A stretch of DNA of 64,000 nt from assembly GCA_008729055.1 (NCBI GenBank), contig SDUX01000071.1, positions 62,001 through 126,000 of the forward strand, given 5' to 3'. The position numbers were made by a program, and so were the translations under genes. The stretch is from Pyropia haitanensis (taxonomy: Eukaryota; Rhodophyta; Bangiophyceae; Bangiales; Bangiaceae). Below are positions 36,701 to 50,500 of the stretch, one piece after another. Under the pieces are notes generated by a model that was not told where the DNA came from, did not search any database, and saw nothing but the letters and a program-made list of their open reading frames with translations. Within the stretch, counting starts at the first letter, position 1. Each line of letters opens with the position of its first letter.

Positions 36701-37882
36701 CCACCCAAACTGTCCACTGCGCGTTCCGCCCGTCACACTGGCGTGGACGGTGTGAGGGCGGAACTTTTGTCGCCGACCGTCACAGCTGGCTGTCGGGACC
36801 CCCACGTGGCAAAAACCATTCCACAAAATTGACACGTGGACACCGGCGCTCCACAAAACACTCGTTGCATCCAACGGACGCGCCAACAAACGGGTCGACC
36901 AACCACCCCATGGACGACGGTGCGGGTGGAACCTCGGACGTCGAGCGGGCGGATGTATGGCTGGAATAAAGGATGCAAGCCAATTCGGCCGGTGGAGCGC
37001 GTGCTGCATTGCTGTACACGCAAAAGTGGGCAAAAGTGGGCAACAGTGGGCAAAAGTGGGTGAGAAGCGGCCGACCACCGCATGCACGACCGTGGGGGTC
37101 GAACCTCGGACATCGAGCGGGTGGATCTATGGCTGGAACGAAGTATGCGCGCCAATTCGGCCGCCGGATGGTGTGCAGCATCGCTGTAGACGCAAAAGTG
37201 GGCAAAAGTGGGCAAAAGTGGGCAAAAGTGGGTAGGAAGTGGGTAAGAAGTGGGCAAAAAGTGGGCAAACAGGGGGCCAAATTAGGACACAAATGGGCAA
37301 TTGGGGGCAAGAAGTTTCCATAACTGCGAAGAAAATTGGGACGAAAGTCGCCAGAAAGTGGTCCAACAGTGGCCACAAAGTGCGCCCCGCCGCCCAAACC
37401 GTCCACTGCGCGTTCCGCCCGTCACACTGGCGTGGACGGTGTGAGGGCGGAACTTTTGTCGCCGACCGTCACACCTGGCTGTCGGGACCCCCACGTGGCA
37501 AAAACCATTCCACAAAATTGACACGTGGACACCGGCGCTCCACAAAACACTCGTTGCATCCAACGGACGCGCCAACGAACGGGTCGGCCAACCACCCCAT
37601 GCACGACGGTGCGGGTGGAACCTCGGACGTCGAGCGGGCGGATGTATGGCTGGAATAAAGGATGTGAGCCAATTCGGCCGCCGGAGCGCGTGCTGCATTG
37701 CTGTACACGCGAAAGTGGGCAAAAGTGGGCAACAGTGGGCAAAAGTGGGTGAGAAGCGGCCTACCACCCCATGCACGACCGTGGGGGTCGAACCTCGGAC
37801 ATGGAGCGGGCGGATCTATGGCTGGAATGAAGGATGCGCGCCAATTCGGCCGCCGGATCGTGTGCAGCATCGCTGTAGACGC
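33749..37882 (+). repeat. Mosaic A/B monomers (family transition)
   Basis: Monomers start at 33749, 34438, 35127, 35816, 36505 and 37194 and keep exact 689-bp spacing. Family-specific bases change piecemeal: aagtttcc appears from 33866, cacacctgg at about 35403 then again at 37471, aaacagggggcc at 35889 and 37266, gagccaattc from about 36290, and gtggacaccgg from about 36836. The stretch at about 37125-37180 carries gaagtatgcg plus ggatggtg, markers otherwise typical of type C. The tract reads as a patchwork left by exchange or conversion between families, not a single breakpoint. Confidence 0.88.
34152..35076 (+). repeat. Rare-variant tract, copy 2
   Basis: Partner of 17921-18845 at a constant offset of 16,231 bp. 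It shares cctcatgcac (34152), cctctgacg (34180), gtaggatgtggg (34482), the ggccaattgggggcc variant and the gagcggcctacc/gggtgaatc/ggaacgaagg set (about 35003-35076). Copy-specific changes include ccaaaactgc for ccataactgc (34562) and gtcgtcc for gtggtcc (about 34603). Flanking monomers do not share the excess similarity. Confidence 0.88.
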
Positions 37883-40800
37883 AAAAGTGGGCAAAAGTGG
37901 GCAAAAGTGGGCAAAAGTGGGTAGGAAGTGGGCAAGAAGTGGGCAAAAAGTGGGCAAACAGGGGGCCAAATTGGGACACAATTGGGCAATTGGGGGCAAG
38001 AACTTTCCAAAACTGCAAAGAAAATTGACGTGAAAGTCGCCAGAAAGTGGTCCAACAGTGGCCACAAAGTGCGCCCCGCCACCCAAACTGTCCACCGCGC
38101 GTTCCGCCCGTCACACTGGCGTGGACGGTGTGAGGGCGGAACTTTTGTCGCCGACCGTCACACCTGGCTGTCGGGACCCCCACGTGGCAAAAACCATTCC
38201 ACAAAATTGACACGTGGACACCGGCGCTCCACAAAACACTCGTTGCATCCAACGGACGCGCCAACGAACGGGTCGGCCAACCACCCCATGCACGACGGTG
38301 CGGGTGGAACCTCGGACGTCGAGCGGGCGGATGTATGGCTGGAATAAAGGATGTGAGCCAATTCGGCCGCCGGAGCGCGTGCTGCATTGCTGTACACGCG
38401 AAAGTGGGCAAAAGTGGGCAACAGTGGGCAAAAGTGGGTGAGAAGCGGCCTACCACCCCATGCACGACCGTGGGGGTCGAACCTCGGACATGGAGCGGGC
38501 GGATCTATGGCTGGAATGAAGGATGCGCGCCAATTCGGCCGCCGGATCGTGTGCAGCATCGCTGTAGACGCAAAAGTGGGCAAAAGTGGGCAAAAGTGGG
38601 CAAAAGTGGGTAGGAAGTGGGCAAGAAGTGGGCAAAAAGTGGGCAAACAGGGGGCCAAATTAGGACACAATTGGGCAATTGGGGGCAAGAACTTTCCAAA
38701 ACTGCAAAGAAAATTGACGTGAAAGTCGCCAGAAAGTGGTCCAACAGTGGCCACAAAGTGCGCCCCGCCACCCAAACTGTCCACTGCGCGTTCCGCCCGT
38801 CACACTGGCGTGGACGGTGTGAGGGCGGAACTTTTGTCGCCGACCGTCACACCTGGCTGTCGGGACCCCCACGTGGCAAAAACCATTCCACAAAATTGAC
38901 ACGTGGACACCGGCGCTCCACAAAACACTCGTTGCATCCAACGGACGCGCCAACGAACGGGTCGGCCAACCACCCCATGCACGACGGTGCGGGTGGAACC
39001 TCGGACGTCGAGCGGGCGGATGTATGGCTGGAATAAAGGATGTGAGCCAATTCGGCCGCCGGAGCGCGTGCTGCATTGCTGTACACGCGAAAGTGGGCAA
39101 AAGTGGGCAACAGTGGGCAAAAGTGGGTGAGAAGCGGCCTACCACCCCATGCACGACCGTGGGGGTCGAACCTCGGACATGGAGCGGGCGGATCTATGGC
39201 TGGAATGAAGGATGCGCGCCAATTCGGCCGCCGGATCGTGTGCAGCATCGCTGTAGACGCAAAAGTGGGCAAAAGTGGGCAAAAGTGGGCAAAAGTGGGT
39301 AGGAAGTGGGCAAGAAGTGGGCAAAAAGTGGGCAAACAGGGGGCCAAATTGGGACACAATTGGGCAATTGGGGGCAAGAACTTTCCAAAACTGCAAAGAA
39401 AATTGACGTGAAAGTCGCCAGAAAGTGGTCCAACAGTGGCCACAAAGTGCGCCCCGCCACCCAAACTGTCCACTGCGCGTTCCGCCCGTCACACTGGCGT
39501 GGACGGTGTGAGGGCGGAACTTTTGTCGCCGACCGTCACACCTGGCTGTCGGGACCCCCACGTGGCAAAAACCATTCCACAAAATTGACACGTGGACACC
39601 GGCGCTCCACAAAACACTCGTTGCATCCAACGGACGCGCCAACGAACGGGTCGGCCAACCACCCCATGCACGACGGTGCGGGTGGAACCTCGGACGTCGA
39701 GCGGGCGGATGTATGGCTGGAATAAAGGATGTGAGCCAATTCGGCCGCCGGAGCGCGTGCTGCATTGCTGTACACGCGAAAGTGGGCAAAAGTGGGCAAC
39801 AGTGGGCAAAAGTGGGTGAGAAGCGGCCTACCACCCCATGCACGACCGTGGGGGTCGAACCTCGGACATGGAGCGGGCGGATCTATGGCTGGAATGAAGG
39901 ATGCGCGCCAATTCGGCCGCCGGATCGTGTGCAGCATCGCTGTAGACGCAAAAGTGGGCAAAAGTGGGCAAAAGTGGGCAAAAGTGGGTAGGAAGTGGGC
40001 AAGAAGTGGGCAAAAAGTGGGCAAACAGGGGGCCAAATTGGGACACAATTGGGCAATTGGGGGCAAGAACTTTCCAAAACTGCAAAGAAAATTGACGTGA
40101 AAGTCGCCAGAAAGTGGTCCAACAGTGGCCACAAAGTGCGCCCCGCCACCCAAACTGTCCACCGCGCGTTCCGCCCGTCACACTGGCGTGGACGGTGTGA
40201 GGGCGGAACTTTTGTCGCCGACCGTCACACCTGGCTGTCGGGACCCCCACGTGGCAAAAACCATTCCACAAAATTGACACGTGGACACCGGCGCTCCACA
40301 AAACACTCGTTGCATCCAACGGACGCGCCAACGAACGGGTCGGCCAACCACCCCATGCACGACGGTGCGGGTGGAACCTCGGACGTCGAGCGGGCGGATG
40401 TATGGCTGGAATAAAGGATGTGAGCCAATTCGGCCGCCGGAGCGCGTGCTGCATTGCTGTACACGCGAAAGTGGGCAAAAGTGGGCAACAGTGGGCAAAA
40501 GTGGGTGAGAAGCGGCCTACCACCCCATGCACGACCGTGGGGGTCGAACCTCGGACATGGAGCGGGCGGATCTATGGCTGGAATGAAGGATGCGCGCCAA
40601 TTCGGCCGCCGGATCGTGTGCAGCATCGCTGTAGACGCAAAAGTGGGCAAAAGTGGGCAAAAGTGGGCAAAAGTGGGTAGGAAGTGGGCAAGAAGTGGGC
40701 AAAAAGTGGGCAAACAGGGGGCCAAATTAGGACACAATTGGGCAATTGGGGGCAAGAACTTTCCAAAACTGCAAAGAAAATTGACGTGAAAGTCGCCAGA

Positions 40801-42016
40801 AAGTGGTCCAACAGTGGCCACAAAGTGCGCCCCGCCACCCAAACTGTCCACTGCGCGTTCCGCCCGTCACACTGGCGTGGACGGTGTGAGGGCGGAACTT
40901 TTGTCGCCGACCGTCACACCTGGCTGTCGGGACCCCCACGTGGCAAAAACCATTCCACAAAATTGACACGTGGACACCGGCGCTCCACAAAACACTCGTT
41001 GCATCCAACGGACGCGCCAACGAACGGGTCGGCCAACCACCCCATGCACGACGGTGCGGGTGGAACCTCGGACGTCGAGCGGGCGGATGTATGGCTGGAA
41101 TAAAGGATGTGAGCCAATTCGGCCGCCGGAGCGCGTGCTGCATTGCTGTACACGCGAAAGTGGGCAAAAGTGGGCAACAGTGGGCAAAAGTGGGTGAGAA
41201 GCGGCCTACCACCCCATGCACGACCGTGGGGGTCGAACCTCGGACATGGAGCGGGCGGATCTATGGCTGGAATGAAGGATGCGCGCCAATTCGGCCGCCG
41301 GATCGTGTGCAGCATCGCTGTAGACGCAAAAGTGGGCAAAAGTGGGCAAAAGTGGGCAAAAGTGGGTAGGAAGTGGGCAAGAAGTGGGCAAAAAGTGGGC
41401 AAACAGGGGGCCAAATTGGGACACAATTGGGCAATTGGGGGCAAGAACTTTCCAAAACTGCAAAGAAAATTGACGTGAAAGTCGCCAGAAAGTGGTCCAA
41501 CAGTGGCCACAAAGTGCGCCCCGCCACCCAAACTGTCCACTGCGCGTTCCGCCCGTCACACTGGCGTGGACGGTGTGAGGGCGGAACTTTTGTCGCCGAC
41601 CGTCACACCTGGCTGTCGGGACCCCCACGTGGCAAAAACCATTCCACAAAATTGACACGTGGACACCGGCGCTCCACAAAACACTCGTTGCATCCAACGG
41701 ACGCGCCAACGAACGGGTCGGCCAACCACCCCATGCACGACGGTGCGGGTGGAACCTCGGACGTCGAGCGGGCGGATGTATGGCTGGAATAAAGGATGTG
41801 AGCCAATTCGGCCGCCGGAGCGCGTGCTGCATTGCTGTACACGCGAAAGTGGGCAAAAGTGGGCAACAGTGGGCAAAAGTGGGTGAGAAGCGGCCTACCA
41901 CCCCATGCACGACCGTGGGGGTCGAACCTCGGACATGGAGCGGGCGGATCTATGGCTGGAATGAAGGATGCGCGCCAATTCGGCCGCCGGATCGTGTGCA
42001 GCATCGCTGTAGACGC
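37883..42016 (+). repeat. Higher-order repeat: two copies of a 3-monomer unit (2067 bp)
   Basis: Monomers 37883, 38572, 39261 recur in the same order as 39950, 40639, 41328. Diagnostic bases agree at an offset of 2067 bp: ccaccgcgcg (C at 38096 and 40163) only in the first member, and attaggacac (A at 38662 and 40729) only in the second. All six carry gacgtgaaag. No difference between the two trimers was noticed by eye. Confidence 0.88.
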
Positions 42017-45000
42017 AAAAGTGGGCAAAAGTGGGCAAAAGTGGGCAAAAGTGGGTAGGAAGTGGGCAAGAAGTGGGCAAAAAGTGGGCAAACAGGGGGC
42101 CAAATTGGGACACAATTGGGCAATTGGGGGCAAGAACTTTCCAAAACTGCAAAGAAAATTGAGACGAAAGTCGCCAGAAAGTGGTCCAACAGTGGCCACA
42201 AAGTGCGCCCCGCCACCCAAACTGTCCACTGCGCGTTCCGCCCGTCACACTGGCGTGGACGGTGTGAGGGCGGAACTTTTGTCGCCGACCGTCACACCTG
42301 GCTGTCGGGACCCCCACGTGGCAAAAACCATTCCACAAAATTGACACGTGGACACCGGCGCTCCACAAAACACTCGTTGCATCCAACGGACGCGCCAACG
42401 AACGGGTCGGCCAACCACCCCATGCACGACGGTGCGGGTGGAACCTCGGACGTCGAGCGGGCGGATGTATGGCTGGAATAAAGGATGTGAGCCAATTCGG
42501 CCGCCGGAGCGCGTGCTGCATTGCTGTACACGCGAAAGTGGGCAAAAGTGGGCAACAGTGGGCAAAAGTGGGTGAGAAGCGGCCTACCACCCCATGCACG
42601 ACCGTGGGGGTCGAACCTCGGACATGGAGCGGGCGGATCTATGGCTGGAATGAAGGATGCGCGCCAATTCGGCCGCCGGATCGTGTGCAGCATCGCTGTA
42701 GACGCAAAAGTGGGCAAAAGTGGGCAAAAGTGGGCAAAAGTGGGTAGGAAGTGGGCAAGAAGTGGGCAAAAAGTGGGCAAACAGGGGGCCAAATTGGGAC
42801 ACAATTGGGCAATTGGGGGCAAGAACTTTCCAAAACTGCAAAGAAAATTGACGTGAAAGTCGCCAGAAAGTGGTCCAACAGTGGCCACAAAGTGCGCCCC
42901 GCCACCCAAACTGTCCACTGCGCGTTCCGCCCGTCACACTGGCGTGGACGGTGTGAGGGCGGAACTTTTGTCGCCGACCGTCACACCTGGCTGTCGGGAC
43001 CCCCACGTGGCAAAAACCATTCCACAAAATTGACACGTGGACACCGGCGCTCCACAAAACACTCGTTGCATCCAACGGACGCGCCAACGAACGGGTCGGC
43101 CAACCACCCCATGCACGACGGTGCGGGTGGAACCTCGGACGTCGAGCGGGCGGATGTATGGCTGGAATAAAGGATGTGAGCCAATTCGGCCGCCGGAGCG
43201 CGTGCTGCATTGCTGTACACGCGAAAGTGGGCAAAAGTGGGCAACAGTGGGCAAAAGTGGGTGAGAAGCGGCCTACCACCCCATGCACGACCGTGGGGGT
43301 CGAACCTCGGACATGGAGCGGGCGGATCTATGGCTGGAATGAAGGATGCGCGCCAATTCGGCCGCCGGATCGTGTGCAGCATCGCTGTAGACGCAAAAGT
43401 GGGCAAAAGTGGGCAAAAGTGGGCAAAAGTGGGTAGGAAGTGGGCAAGAAGTGGGCAAAAAGTGGGCAAACAGGGGGCCAAATTGGGACACAATTGGGCA
43501 ATTGGGGGCAAGAACTTTCCAAAACTGCAAAGAAAATTGACGTGAAAGTCGCCAGAAAGTGGTCCAACAGTGGCCACAAAGTGCGCCCCGCCACCCAAAC
43601 TGTCCACTGCGCGTTCCGCCCGTCACACTGGCGTGGACGGTGTGAGGGCGGAACTTTTGTCGCCGACCGTCACACCTGGCTGTCGGGACCCCCACGTGGC
43701 AAAAACCATTCCACAAAATTGACACGTGGACACCGGCGCTCCACAAAACACTCGTTGCATCCAACGGACGCGCCAACGAACGGGTCGGCCAACCACCCCA
43801 TGCACGACGGTGCGGGTGGAACCTCGGACGTCGAGCGGGCGGATGTATGGCTGGAATAAAGGATGTGAGCCAATTCGGCCGCCGGAGCGCGTGCTGCATT
43901 GCTGTACACGCGAAAGTGGGCAAAAGTGGGCAACAGTGGGCAAAAGTGGGTGAGAAGCGGCCTACCACCCCATGCACGACCGTGGGGGTCGAACCTCGGA
44001 CATGGAGCGGGCGGATCTATGGCTGGAATGAAGGATGCGCGCCAATTCGGCCGCCGGATCGTGTGCAGCATCGCTGTAGACGCAAAAGTGGGCAAAAGTG
44101 GGCAAAAGTGGGCAAAAGTGGGTAGGAAGTGGGCAAGAAGTGGGCAAAAAGTGGGCAAACAGGGGGCCAAATTGGGACACAATTGGGCAATTGGGGGCAA
44201 GAACTTTCCAAAACTGCAAAGAAAATTGAGACGAAAGTCGCCAGAAAGTGGTCCAACAGTGGCCACAAAGTGCGCCCCGCCGCCCAAACCGTCCACTGCG
44301 CGTTCCGCCCGTCACACTGGCGTGGACGGTGTGAGGGCGGAACTTTTGTCGCCGACCGTCACACCTGGCTGTCGGGACCCCCACGTGGCAAAAACCATTC
44401 CACAAAATTGACACGTGGACACCGGCGCTCCACAAAACACTCGTTGCATCCAACGGACGCGCCAACGAACGGGTCGGCCAACCACCCCATGCACGACGGT
44501 GCGGGTGGAACCTCGGACGTCGAGCGGGCGGATGTATGGCTGGAATAAAGGATGTGAGCCAATTCGGCCGCCGGAGCGCGTGCTGCATTGCTGTACACGC
44601 GAAAGTGGGCAAAAGTGGGCAACAGTGGGCAAAAGTGGGTGAGAAGCGGCCTACCACCCCATGCACGACCGTGGGGGTCGAACCTCGGACATGGAGCGGG
44701 CGGATCTATGGCTGGAATGAAGGATGCGCGCCAATTCGGCCGCCGGATCGTGTGCAGCATCGCTGTAGACGCAAAAGTGGGCAAAAGTGGGCAAAAGTGG
44801 GCAAAAGTGGGTAGGAAGTGGGCAAGAAGTGGGCAAAAAGTGGGCAAACAGGGGGCCAAATTGGGACACAATTGGGCAATTGGGGGCAAGAACTTTCCAA
44901 AACTGCAAAGAAAATTGAGACGAAAGTCGCCAGAAAGTGGTCCAACAGTGGCCACAAAGTGCGCCCCGCCACCCAAACTGTCCACTGCGCGTTCCGCCCG

Positions 45001-47528
45001 TCACACTGGCGTGGACGGTGTGAGGGCGGAACTTTTGTCGCCGACCGTCACACCTGGCTGTCGGGACCCCCACGTGGCAAAAACCATTCCACAAAATTGA
45101 CACGTGGACACCGGCGCTCCACAAAACACTCGTTGCATCCAACGGACGCGCCAACGAACGGGTCGGCCAACCACCCCATGCACGACGGTGCGGGTGGAAC
45201 CTCGGACGTCGAGCGGGCGGATGTATGGCTGGAATAAAGGATGTGAGCCAATTCGGCCGCCGGAGCGCGTGCTGCATTGCTGTACACGCGAAAGTGGGCA
45301 AAAGTGGGCAACAGTGGGCAAAAGTGGGTGAGAAGCGGCCTACCACCCCATGCACGACCGTGGGGGTCGAACCTCGGACATGGAGCGGGCGGATCTATGG
45401 CTGGAATGAAGGATGCGCGCCAATTCGGCCGCCGGATCGTGTGCAGCATCGCTGTAGACGCAAAAGTGGGCAAAAGTGGGCAAAAGTGGGCAAAAGTGGG
45501 TAGGAAGTGGGCAAGAAGTGGGCAAAAAGTGGGCAAACAGGGGGCCAAATTGGGACACAATTGGGCAATTGGGGGCAAGAACTTTCCAAAACTGCAAAGA
45601 AAATTGACGTGAAAGTCGCCAGAAAGTGGTCCAACAGTGGCCACAAAGTGCGCCCCGCCACCCAAACTGTCCACTGCGCGTTCCGCCCGTCACACTGGCG
45701 TGGACGGTGTGAGGGCGGAACTTTTGTCGCCGACCGTCACACCTGGCTGTCGGGACCCCCACGTGGCAAAAACCATTCCACAAAATTGACACGTGGACAC
45801 CGGCGCTCCACAAAACACTCGTTGCATCCAACGGACGCGCCAACGAACGGGTCGGCCAACCACCCCATGCACGACGGTGCGGGTGGAACCTCGGACGTCG
45901 AGCGGGCGGATGTATGGCTGGAATAAAGGATGTGAGCCAATTCGGCCGCCGGAGCGCGTGCTGCATTGCTGTACACGCGAAAGTGGGCAAAAGTGGGCAA
46001 CAGTGGGCAAAAGTGGGTGAGAAGCGGCCTACCACCCCATGCACGACCGTGGGGGTCGAACCTCGGACATGGAGCGGGCGGATCTATGGCTGGAATGAAG
46101 GATGCGCGCCAATTCGGCCGCCGGATCGTGTGCAGCATCGCTGTAGACGCAAAAGTGGGCAAAAGTGGGCAAAAGTGGGCAAAAGTGGGTAGGAAGTGGG
46201 CAAGAAGTGGGCAAAAAGTGGGCAAACAGGGGGCCAAATTGGGACACAATTGGGCAATTGGGGGCAAGAACTTTCCAAAACTGCAAAGAAAATTGACGTG
46301 AAAGTCGCCAGAAAGTGGTCCAACAGTGGCCACAAAGTGCGCCCCGCCACCCAAACTGTCCACTGCGCGTTCCGCCCGTCACACTGGCGTGGACGGTGTG
46401 AGGGCGGAACTTTTGTCGCCGACCGTCACACCTGGCTGTCGGGACCCCCACGTGGCAAAAACCATTCCACAAAATTGACACGTGGACACCGGCGCTCCAC
46501 AAAACACTCGTTGCATCCAACGGACGCGCCAACGAACGGGTCGGCCAACCACCCCATGCACGACGGTGCGGGTGGAACCTCGGACGTCGAGCGGGCGGAT
46601 GTATGGCTGGAATAAAGGATGTGAGCCAATTCGGCCGCCGGAGCGCGTGCTGCATTGCTGTACACGCGAAAGTGGGCAAAAGTGGGCAACAGTGGGCAAA
46701 AGTGGGTGAGAAGCGGCCTACCACCCCATGCACGACCGTGGGGGTCGAACCTCGGACATGGAGCGGGCGGATCTATGGCTGGAATGAAGGATGCGCGCCA
46801 ATTCGGCCGCCGGATCGTGTGCAGCATCGCTGTAGACGCAAAAGTGGGCAAAAGTGGGCAAAAGTGGGCAAAAGTGGGTAGGAAGTGGGCAAGAAGTGGG
46901 CAAAAAGTGGGCAAACAGGGGGCCAAATTGGGACACAATTGGGCAATTGGGGGCAAGAACTTTCCAAAACTGCAAAGAAAATTGAGACGAAAGTCGCCAG
47001 AAAGTGGTCCAACAGTGGCCACAAAGTGCGCCCCGCCACCCAAACTGTCCACTGCGCGTTCCGCCCGTCACACTGGCGTGGACGGTGTGAGGGCGGAACT
47101 TTTGTCGCCGACCGTCACACCTGGCTGTCGGGACCCCCACGTGGCAAAAACCATTCCACAAAATTGACACGTGGACACCGGCGCTCCACAAAACACTCGT
47201 TGCATCCAACGGACGCGCCAACGAACGGGTCGGCCAACCACCCCATGCACGACGGTGCGGGTGGAACCTCGGACGTCGAGCGGGCGGATGTATGGCTGGA
47301 ATAAAGGATGTGAGCCAATTCGGCCGCCGGAGCGCGTGCTGCATTGCTGTACACGCGAAAGTGGGCAAAAGTGGGCAACAGTGGGCAAAAGTGGGTGAGA
47401 AGCGGCCTACCACCCCATGCACGACCGTGGGGGTCGAACCTCGGACATGGAGCGGGCGGATCTATGGCTGGAATGAAGGATGCGCGCCAATTCGGCCGCC
47501 GGATCGTGTGCAGCATCGCTGTAGACGC
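42017..47528 (+). repeat. Higher-order repeat: two copies of a 4-monomer unit (2756 bp)
   Basis: Using E for gagacgaaag and D for gacgtgaaag, monomers 42017-44084 read E D D E and monomers 44773-46840 read E D D E. The following four (47529-49596) read E D E E, a related but altered unit. The two tetramers differ at 44282 and 44290, where monomer 44084 has gcccaaacc. Only one main marker defines the pattern, so it is less secure than the trimer. Confidence 0.65.
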
Positions 47529-50500
47529 AAAAGTGGGCAAAAGTGGGCAAAAGTGGGCAAAAGTGGGTAGGAAGTGGGCAAGAAGTGGGCAAAAAGTGGG
47601 CAAACAGGGGGCCAAATTGGGACACAATTGGGCAATTGGGGGCAAGAACTTTCCAAAACTGCAAAGAAAATTGAGACGAAAGTCGCCAGAAAGTGGTCCA
47701 ACAGTGGCCACAAAGTGCGCCCCGCCACCCAAACTGTCCACTGCGCGTTCCGCCCGTCACACTGGCGTGGACGGTGTGAGGGCGGAACTTTTGTCGCCGA
47801 CCGTCACACCTGGCTGTCGGGACCCCCACGTGGCAAAAACCATTCCACAAAATTGACACGTGGACACCGGCGCTCCACAAAACACTCGTTGCATCCAACG
47901 GACGCGCCAACGAACGGGTCGGCCAACCACCCCATGCACGACGGTGCGGGTGGAACCTCGGACGTCGAGCGGGCGGATGTATGGCTGGAATAAAGGATGT
48001 GAGCCAATTCGGCCGCCGGAGCGCGTGCTGCATTGCTGTACACGCGAAAGTGGGCAAAAGTGGGCAACAGTGGGCAAAAGTGGGTGAGAAGCGGCCTACC
48101 ACCCCATGCACGACCGTGGGGGTCGAACCTCGGACATGGAGCGGGCGGATCTATGGCTGGAATGAAGGATGCGCGCCAATTCGGCCGCCGGATCGTGTGC
48201 AGCATCGCTGTAGACGCAAAAGTGGGCAAAAGTGGGCAAAAGTGGGCAAAAGTGGGTAGGAAGTGGGCAAGAAGTGGGCAAAAAGTGGGCAAACAGGGGG
48301 CCAAATTGGGACACAATTGGGCAATTGGGGGCAAGAACTTTCCAAAACTGCAAAGAAAATTGACGTGAAAGTCGCCAGAAAGTGGTCCAACAGTGGCCAC
48401 AAAGTGCGCCCCGCCACCCAAACTGTCCACTGCGCGTTCCGCCCGTCACACTGGCGTGGACGGTGTGAGGGCGGAACTTTTGTCGCCGACCGTCACACCT
48501 GGCTGTCGGGACCCCCACGTGGCAAAAACCATTCCACAAAATTGACACGTGGACACCGGCGCTCCACAAAACACTCGTTGCATCCAACGGACGCGCCAAC
48601 GAACGGGTCGGCCAACCACCCCATGCACGACGGTGCGGGTGGAACCTCGGACGTCGAGCGGGCGGATGTATGGCTGGAATAAAGGATGTGAGCCAATTCG
48701 GCCGCCGGAGCGCGTGCTGCATTGCTGTACACGCGAAAGTGGGCAAAAGTGGGCAACAGTGGGCAAAAGTGGGTGAGAAGCGGCCTACCACCCCATGCAC
48801 GACCGTGGGGGTCGAACCTCGGACATGGAGCGGGCGGATCTATGGCTGGAATGAAGGATGCGCGCCAATTCGGCCGCCGGATCGTGTGCAGCATCGCTGT
48901 AGACGCAAAAGTGGGCAAAAGTGGGCAAAAGTGGGCAAAAGTGGGTAGGAAGTGGGCAAGAAGTGGGCAAAAAGTGGGCAAACAGGGGGCCAAATTGGGA
49001 CACAATTGGGCAATTGGGGGCAAGAACTTTCCAAAACTGCAAAGAAAATTGAGACGAAAGTCGCCAGAAAGTGGTCCAACAGTGGCCACAAAGTGCGCCC
49101 CGCCACCCAAACTGTCCACTGCGCGTTCCGCCCGTCACACTGGCGTGGACGGTGTGAGGGCGGAACTTTTGTCGCCGACCGTCACACCTGGCTGTCGGGA
49201 CCCCCACGTGGCAAAAACCATTCCACAAAATTGACACGTGGACACCGGCGCTCCACAAAACACTCGTTGCATCCAACGGACGCGCCAACGAACGGGTCGG
49301 CCAACCACCCCATGCACGACGGTGCGGGTGGAACCTCGGACGTCGAGCGGGCGGATGTATGGCTGGAATAAAGGATGTGAGCCAATTCGGCCGCCGGAGC
49401 GCGTGCTGCATTGCTGTACACGCGAAAGTGGGCAAAAGTGGGCAACAGTGGGCAAAAGTGGGTGAGAAGCGGCCTACCACCCCATGCACGACCGTGGGGG
49501 TCGAACCTCGGACATGGAGCGGGCGGATCTATGGCTGGAATGAAGGATGCGCGCCAATTCGGCCGCCGGATCGTGTGCAGCATCGCTGTAGACGCAAAAG
49601 TGGGCAAAAGTGGGCAAAAGTGGGCAAAAGTGGGTAGGAAGTGGGCAAGAAGTGGGCAAAAAGTGGGCAAACAGGGGGCCAAATTGGGACACAATTGGGC
49701 AATTGGGGGCAAGAACTTTCCAAAACTGCAAAGAAAATTGAGACGAAAGTCGCCAGAAAGTGGTCCAACAGTGGCCACAAAGTGCGCCCCGCCACCCAAA
49801 CTGTCCACTGCGCGTTCCGCCCGTCACACTGGCGTGGACGGTGTGAGGGCGGAACTTTTGTCGCCGACCGTCACACCTGGCTGTCGGGACCCCCACGTGG
49901 CAAAAAACCATTCCACAAAATTGACACGTGGACACCGGCGCTCCACAAAACACTCGTTGCATCCAACGGACGCGCCAACGAACGGGTCGGCCAACCACCC
50001 CATGCACGACGGTGCGGGTGGAACCTCGGACGTCGAGCGGGCGGATGTATGGCTGGAATAAAGGATGTGAGCCAATTCGGCCGCCGGAGCGCGTGCTGCA
50101 TTGCTGTACACGCGAAAGTGGGGCAAAAGTGGGCCAACAGTGGCAAAAGTGGGTGAGAAGCGCCTACCACCCCATGCACGACCGTGGGGGTCGAACCTCG
50201 GACATGGAGCGGGCGGATCTATGGCTGGAATGAAGGATGCGCGCCAATTCGGCCGCCGGATCGTGTGCAGCATCGCTGTAGACGCAAAAGTGGGCAAAAG
50301 TGGGCAAAAGTGGGCAAAAGTGGGTAGGAAGTGGGCAAGAAGTGGGGCAAAAAGTGGGCAAACAGGGGGCCAAATTGGGACACAATTGGGCAATTGGGGG
50401 CAAGAACTTTCCAAAACTGCAAAGAAAATTGAGACGAAAGTCGCCAGAAAGTGGTCCAACAGTGGCCACAAAGTGCGCCCCGCCACCCAAACTGTCCACT

